Origin: an uncultured Rhodanobacteraceae bacterium
Lineage (GTDB): Bacteria; Pseudomonadota; Gammaproteobacteria; Xanthomonadales; Rhodanobacteraceae
NCBI GenBank assembly: GCA_913053815.1
Contig: CAJXGK010000055.1
Coordinates: 1-9,365, forward strand
Reading direction: 5' to 3'
Length of the DNA: 9,365 nucleotides
This document shows, piece after piece, positions 5,989-9,365 of the stretch (position 1 is the stretch's first letter; each line of letters starts with the position of its first letter). The position numbers and the translations under genes are program-made. Under the pieces are notes generated by a model. The model did not search any database, had not been told where the DNA came from, and worked only from the letters and a program-made list of their open reading frames with translations.

Positions 5989-7107
5989 TTAGTGCAGGGT
6001 TGCAGACGGCACCTCAGGGCGTCCCGAGGCATCCACCCGCAAGGGCTCGGCCACCGGCTGTTCCAAGCCCCCGGCATGCCGGCGGAAGAATTCCGCCCGC
6101 AAGGCCTCCAGACCTGTGGTACACAAGGGCGTACCCAAGGCCAGTATTCGCGGTTGGACCGCAGGTTGAATCAGACTGAGGGCGATGGTGCCGAGGCCGG
6201 GGGCGGTGTGACGAACCAGGATGGGGGCCGCTCCACCAGGAACCGCTTGGTCCAGTTCCTCCAGCAAATAGCCCGCCTCATCGTAGTGGGCTTCGAGACC
6301 GTCGAAGGACAGGGCGTGGGCACGAAATAAGGCGTAGGCCTGGCGCAGGTCATACACCGCAGCGGCATACTGACTGGCCCGTTCCTGGTCAGGGAGTTCA
6401 CTGCGCGCAATCCGCGCCCGTGGGGTTTCCGCCCAGACCTTGGCATCTCGCCAGTACAGTGCCAGTCCGTTCGGGCTGAGGGCCTGTTCCTCACGTTCAG
6501 GGCTGAGCAATGCGGTCTCCAGTAGAGCCCAGTAGGCGGCAAAACCGGCATGTTCAAATTGTACGCAGGCCATGGCGATCAGGTCGGTGAGGCTCATGTA
6601 GCGGGCGTGTTCGAGAGGTTGATCCAAGGCTCGCATGATCCGGTCGGCCGTTGCGGTACCGGCTTCACCGCGTTGTGCCAGTTGTTCTTCCAAAGCCTGG
6701 CTCAAGGCGGGCGCATCATCTTTCGGAACCTGGATGACCAAGGGCAGATAGCGCATCGGACTGGCCGCGAAGGCCGCCTCGGGACGCAGCGCCGACAAGG
6801 GCATGCGCCCCGCATGCGCACCAAAGGCCAGTACCCCGGTCTGTTGAGGTCGGAAACGTGTGCCCAGTTCCTCCAGTGCCGCATGCGCGGGAAATCCGGG
6901 GCGCAGAATCTCTGCGGCATCCAGAGTGGTACCGGCCACGAGTAGGCGAGCCCGTTCGATACCAGGTAGCAGACCCCGCAGATCCTCAGCAATGCCCTCG
7001 GCAATGTGTGCAGTGAGTTCGCGACTGAAAACCAGAGAGGACGTCTTGCTGTCGAGGGCACTGAACTCGAGGGCCAGCGCAGCGTGCAAAATAACCCGGT
7101 CAGGCAT
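5989..7107 (-). CDS. Conserved-looking protein of unknown function, 372 residues
   Basis: I do not recognise this family. The open frame runs back to 7284, but I place the start at 7107 (MPDRVILHAALALEFSALD). The 59 upstream codons read as low-complexity basic sequence, invade the thiolase start and lie over the shared promoter region. The protein has no signal peptide or membrane segment, so it is probably cytoplasmic. It is rich in Ala, Leu and Glu, with helical stretches such as APALSQALEEQLAQRG, EREEQALSPNGLALYWRDAK and EAHYDEAGYLLEELDQ. A more strand-like segment near the C-terminus reads APGLGTIALSLIQPAVQ. No nucleotide-binding loop, metal-binding cluster or helix-turn-helix is apparent. 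Reading-frame length and protein-like composition support a real gene. It is divergent from the thiolase with 109 bp between starts, and convergent with the GNAT gene. Confidence 0.75.
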   Translation of the reverse strand: MPDRVILHAALALEFSALDSKTSSLVFSRELTAHIAEGIAEDLRGLLPGIERARLLVAGTTLDAAEILRPGFPAHAALEELGTRFRPQQTGVLAFGAHAGRMPLSALRPEAAFAASPMRYLPLVIQVPKDDAPALSQALEEQLAQRGEAGTATADRIMRALDQPLEHARYMSLTDLIAMACVQFEHAGFAAYWALLETALLSPEREEQALSPNGLALYWRDAKVWAETPRARIARSELPDQERASQYAAAVYDLRQAYALFRAHALSFDGLEAHYDEAGYLLEELDQAVPGGAAPILVRHTAPGLGTIALSLIQPAVQPRILALGTPLCTTGLEALRAEFFRRHAGGLEQPVAEPLRVDASGRPEVPSATLH

Positions 7108-7133
7108 GGCAAAAGACCCGTACAAATCGCGGT

Positions 7134-7143
7134 ATTCTAGCAA
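7134..7143 (-). promoter_or_regulatory. Candidate extended -10 promoter for the 372-residue protein
   Basis: On the - strand the sequence reads TTGCTAGAAT, an extended -10 (TGN followed by TAGAAT). Transcription would begin about 20 bases before the start codon at 7107. No good -35 is present at the expected distance, which extended -10 promoters can tolerate. Confidence 0.3.
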
Positions 7144-7216
7144 GCCCTGGCCCAATTTGGACTTTCGCCGCAAGCGCAGGCGCGCTAGCCTTGCCATAAT
7201 CGATGGAGACAATTCG

Positions 7217-8512
7217 ATGGCTGTAAATTTGAGGCGTGTGGTTCTGGTCGGTGGGGTTCGCATTCCGTTTTGCCGCAACAACACCGCTTACGCCGAGGTC
7301 GGCAATCTGGGTATGTCGGTCAAGACTCTTGGGGCGCTGGTTGAACGCTTCAATTTGCACGGCCTGGAACTGGGCGAAGTCGCTTTCGGTGCCGTTATCA
7401 AGCATTCCTCGGATTGGAATCTGGCCCGTGAAGTCACCCTGTCCTCCGGACTAGCAGCCACCACGCCGGCTATCACCACGGCCCGCGCCTGCGGTACTTC
7501 ACTGGACAATGTCATCCTCATTGCCAACAAGATCGCCTGCGGGCAGATCGACGTCGGCATTGCCGGGGGCAGTGATACCACCAGCGATGTGCCCATTGTG
7601 TATAGCGAACGTTTGCGCAAGCGGCTACTGAAAATCAATCGTGCAAAAACCCCTGTTGCTCGCTTCAAGGCGGCGGTCGGTGGATTTTCGCTGCGCGAAC
7701 TCAAACCGGCTTTCCCCGGGGTGGCCGAGCCGCGTACCGGTAAGAGCATGGGCGAGCACTGTGAGCGGATGGCTCGCGAATGGCATATCGACCGCCAGGC
7801 GCAGGACGCCCTGGCCCTGGCCAGTCATCAGAAGCTGGCGGCTGCGTATGAGCAGGGCTTCTTCGAGGATCTGCTGGTACCTTTCCGCGGACTTCAACGC
7901 GACGGTTTTTTGCGTCCGGACAGCAGCCTGGAAAAACTCGCCAAGCTGTCTCCCGCGTTCGACCGCAGCTCCGGTCAAGGAACCCTCACAGCGGGCAATT
8001 CCACCGGTCTTTCCGATGGGGCCGCCGCCGTTTTATTAGCCAGCGAAAAATGGGCCCAGCAACGAGATCTGCCGATTCTGGCCTATGTCAAGGGTTCGCG
8101 GGTAGCGGCCGTGGACTATGTCGGTGGCGAGGGCTTACTCATGGCGCCGACGCTTGCAGTATCACGTCTGTTGCAGGCAACCCGCCTGAAATTACAAGAC
8201 TTCGATTTCTACGAAATTCACGAAGCCTTCGCCGCTCAAGTGCTGTGTACCTTGAAGGCCTGGGAAAGCGAGGACTATTGCCGGGATCGACTGGGGCGCA
8301 AAAAGGCCCTGGGCAGCATCGATCTTGAGCGTCTCAATGTGCACGGCTCCTCGCTGGCCGTGGGCCATCCATTTGCGGCCACCGGAGCCCGGGTAACCGC
8401 CACCCTAGGCAAACTGTTGGCCGAACGCGGCAGCGGCCGTGGCTTGATCTCGATCTGCACGGCCGGCGGCATGGGCGTAGCTTGCATCCTGGAACGGCCG
8501 AAAACCGCATAA
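7217..8512 (+). CDS. Thiolase (acetyl-CoA C-acyltransferase, FadI-like)
   Basis: A 431-residue thiolase, which cleaves 3-ketoacyl-CoA to acetyl-CoA plus a shortened acyl-CoA, or condenses acetyl-CoA in reverse. All catalytic elements are present: nucleophilic Cys92 in TARACGTSLDN, the GNSTGLSDGAA loop (260-270), His335 in HEAFAAQ, His384 in VGHPFAATGAR and the proton-shuttle Cys414 in CTAGGMG. Length and layout resemble the FadI branch (E. coli FadI is 436 residues) more than the ~390-residue FadA or PhaA types. ATG at 7217 is preceded by GGAG (7204-7207) at good spacing. The frame remains open upstream to 6860, but that part lies over the opposite-strand gene and is not thiolase-like. No FadJ-type hydratase/dehydrogenase is adjacent, so it stands alone here. 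Physiological direction (beta-oxidation or biosynthesis) cannot be read from the sequence. Confidence 0.95.
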   Translation: MAVNLRRVVLVGGVRIPFCRNNTAYAEVGNLGMSVKTLGALVERFNLHGLELGEVAFGAVIKHSSDWNLAREVTLSSGLAATTPAITTARACGTSLDNVILIANKIACGQIDVGIAGGSDTTSDVPIVYSERLRKRLLKINRAKTPVARFKAAVGGFSLRELKPAFPGVAEPRTGKSMGEHCERMAREWHIDRQAQDALALASHQKLAAAYEQGFFEDLLVPFRGLQRDGFLRPDSSLEKLAKLSPAFDRSSGQGTLTAGNSTGLSDGAAAVLLASEKWAQQRDLPILAYVKGSRVAAVDYVGGEGLLMAPTLAVSRLLQATRLKLQDFDFYEIHEAFAAQVLCTLKAWESEDYCRDRLGRKKALGSIDLERLNVHGSSLAVGHPFAATGARVTATLGKLLAERGSGRGLISICTAGGMGVACILERPKTA

Positions 8513-8538
8513 TCCATGCGCCGATTCACGTGATAACA

Positions 8539-8560
8539 GTGAGGGGGTACCACGCCTCAC
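8539..8560 (+). terminator. Weak hairpin downstream of the thiolase
   Basis: GTGAGG (8539-8544) pairs with CCTCAC (8555-8560) around a 10-nt loop, 26 bases after the thiolase stop. No T-run follows, so intrinsic termination is uncertain. Confidence 0.25.
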
Positions 8561-8575
8561 GTCGCCCGGGTTACC

Positions 8576-8962
8576 TTGCAATGCCCGCTCCATGCTCGTC
8601 GTGTTGCACCTTGGAGTTGCATCCACCACGAATATGGGAAGAACAAAATTGCCTCGAATGGTCTCACTTCGATCAGATCGGCAACAGTCAAGTCCCCACG
8701 CATCAATGAATGCCCAATCCAGATCGAAGGCAAGGTTGTAGTCACTCATGCTGCCCGCCAGACCTGTTCTGAGAAACTACCGGGTATATTCTCGATGATA
8801 GAAATCCTGATCACCCAGACGTACGCCCATGAGGAAATTGTCGTGCCGGGCTCCCATTACATCAATACCAACCGTTGGCAACCTCTGCGGTATGTCTTTC
8901 GCCACTATTTTGGAACTGGAATGGAGCTGGGACAGACTTTCAAAGCTGCGCATCGAGGCTGA
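8576..8962 (+). pseudogene. 5'-truncated flavin-reductase-like relic
   Basis: This frame (128 codons from ATG 8576) has a C-terminal two-thirds that looks like the end of a flavin-reductase-like FMN-binding protein of about 200 residues. NGLTSIRSATVKSPRINECP followed by IQIEG resembles the family's GLT-x-x-x-S-x-x-V-x-x-P-R-I-x-E-x-P-x-x-x-E block. FSMIEILITQTYAHEEIVV corresponds to the G-E-V-x-x-x-H region. NTNRWQPLRYVFRHYFG resembles the W-x-P-L end seen in one subgroup. The FMN-binding N-terminal half (a PRPI/S-type start and a N-x-A-P-x-S-x-F motif) is absent upstream, and the first 25 or so codons do not fit. I infer a deletion relic. It is visibly more AT-rich than the thiolase. Assignment is from remembered motifs. 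Confidence 0.5.
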
Positions 8963-9068
8963 CTTGGTGCGTGCCTATTCCTGGTATTAAAACGCTACCG
9001 GCAGGGAACCCGGTCGACTCGTTGCCCGGCAGGAGCCTGTTGGGCCTGAAGACTCCGCAGAACAATGT
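8963..9068. other. Spacer with a lone transposon-terminus-like motif
   Basis: No gene is visible. AGGAGCCTGTTGGGCCTG (9031-9048) matches 15 of 18 positions of the outer terminus of the adjacent MITE-like element (read inwards from 9235), including the first ten bases. All three differences are transitions. It is in the same orientation as that element's left end, 42 bp upstream of it, and may be a remnant of another copy. Confidence 0.45.
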
Positions 9069-9239
9069 CACTAGGGGCTTGTCGAACCTGGGGGTCGTAG
9101 CGAGGCAGATAAAAAATCGAGGGTAGTTTTTTGATCTTTTGAGGCGAATAGTGGCTCTATTTAACGATAAAGAACGAAAAAATGGGCCGATTTTCCACCG
9201 CCGTAGTCGATTCTTCCCAAGTCCGACAGGCTCCTAGTG
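9069..9239. mobile_element. MITE-like element, 171 bp, with imperfect 24-bp inverted repeats
   Basis: The left end starts CACTAGGGGCTTGTCGAACC (9069-9088; repeat continues to 9092). The right end, read on the opposite strand from 9239, starts CACTAGGAGCCTGTCGGACT (repeat to 9216). The 24-bp arms agree at 20 positions, and all four differences are transitions. Both ends are bounded by CTAG, which may be the target site or its duplication. Similarity continues weakly inwards, and both arms reach AAAATCG. The 123-bp interior is AT-rich with no coding capacity, so it would be a non-autonomous element moved by a transposase elsewhere. The ends look like those of DDE-type insertion sequences; I will not assign a family without a search. 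An ordinary long hairpin of other origin is the alternative. Confidence 0.65.
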
Positions 9240-9365
9240 TAGTGCTTCACGCGGTTTGAACCGTTTTGTCCAGAGACGGTTTGGCGTGGATAATTTTCCC
9301 TAAGAGACTTCCCGTCGACCCCCGGCGCCGGATGCTCGGGTCTTGAGCTTTTAGGCCATAGCGGG
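9240..9365. other. Right-edge sequence with small dyads, no gene
   Basis: No open frame of note. CGGTTTGAACCG (9252-9263) is an inverted repeat. Its right half can instead pair with a second ACGGTT at 9276-9281, giving two mutually exclusive small hairpins. CCGGCGCCGG (9322-9331) is a perfect palindrome flanked by GACCC (9317-9321) and GGGTC (9338-9342), followed by TTGAGCTTTT. These could belong to a leader or terminator of something beyond the edge. Confidence 0.35.

Noticed and set aside
7191..7200. TTGCCATAAT as an extended -10 promoter for the thiolase
   Set aside because: Transcription would begin at about 7207, inside or after the ribosome-binding GGAG, leaving too short a leader.
6860..7216. 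N-terminal extension of the thiolase by 119 codons
   Set aside because: The extension is Ser/Arg-rich, unlike thiolase, overlaps the opposite-strand gene, and a good GGAG plus ATG at 7217 gives the family's normal length.
7108..7284. 59-codon N-terminal extension of the - strand unknown protein
   Set aside because: It overlaps the thiolase start, is basic and low-complexity, and would leave no room for promoters between the divergent genes.
8405..8749. - strand frame of 114 codons at the thiolase end
   Set aside because: Antisense to the thiolase C-terminus and to the flavin-reductase-like relic, with no motif of its own.

Overview
The window is a stretch of bacterial chromosome, most likely from a gammaproteobacterium. 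The reasons are a proteobacterial-type MerR, a FadI-like thiolase, a large Asp-box exoprotein of a type common in Xanthomonadales-like genomes, and intergenic palindromes of the GTCATCCCGG...CCGGGAT type. I cannot name the genus. No tRNA, rRNA or CRISPR array was seen. It reads as core-like genes separated by accessory or decaying patches.

Region 1 (1-1594) is a possible soft-metal or mercury module on the + strand. It holds an exported thioredoxin-like protein (WCGSC), whose start codon is probably cut off by one base at the window edge. An ATGA overlap couples it to a four-helix membrane protein carrying a Cys-Cys-Ser-Pro motif inside a helix. 84 bp further on is a MerR regulator whose three Hg(II)-ligand cysteines are all present at the Tn501/Tn21 spacing. 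No merA, merT or merP is visible, but the module continues off the left edge. Region 2 (1595-2000) has no convincing intact gene. It contains a short reading frame that may be the decayed tail of a response-regulator receiver domain.

Region 3 (2001-5105) encodes a 1034-residue exported protein with eleven Asp-box (BNR/VPS10-type) repeats, an FlgD-like or Ig-like segment and a helical C-terminus. It is followed by about 370 bp (5106-5479) of REP-like palindromes. Region 4 holds a GNAT acetyltransferase (5480-5938). It converges on an unrecognised 372-residue protein on the - strand (5989-7107), which is divergent from a complete FadI-like thiolase (7217-8512).

Region 5 (8513-9365) is a decayed or mobile zone. 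It has a 5'-truncated flavin-reductase-like relic, then a 171-bp MITE-like element with imperfect 24-bp inverted repeats bounded by CTAG. A third, direct copy of the terminal motif lies just outside it. The right end carries only small dyads. The most interesting items are the thioredoxin/CC-membrane/MerR module and the MITE with its extra terminus.
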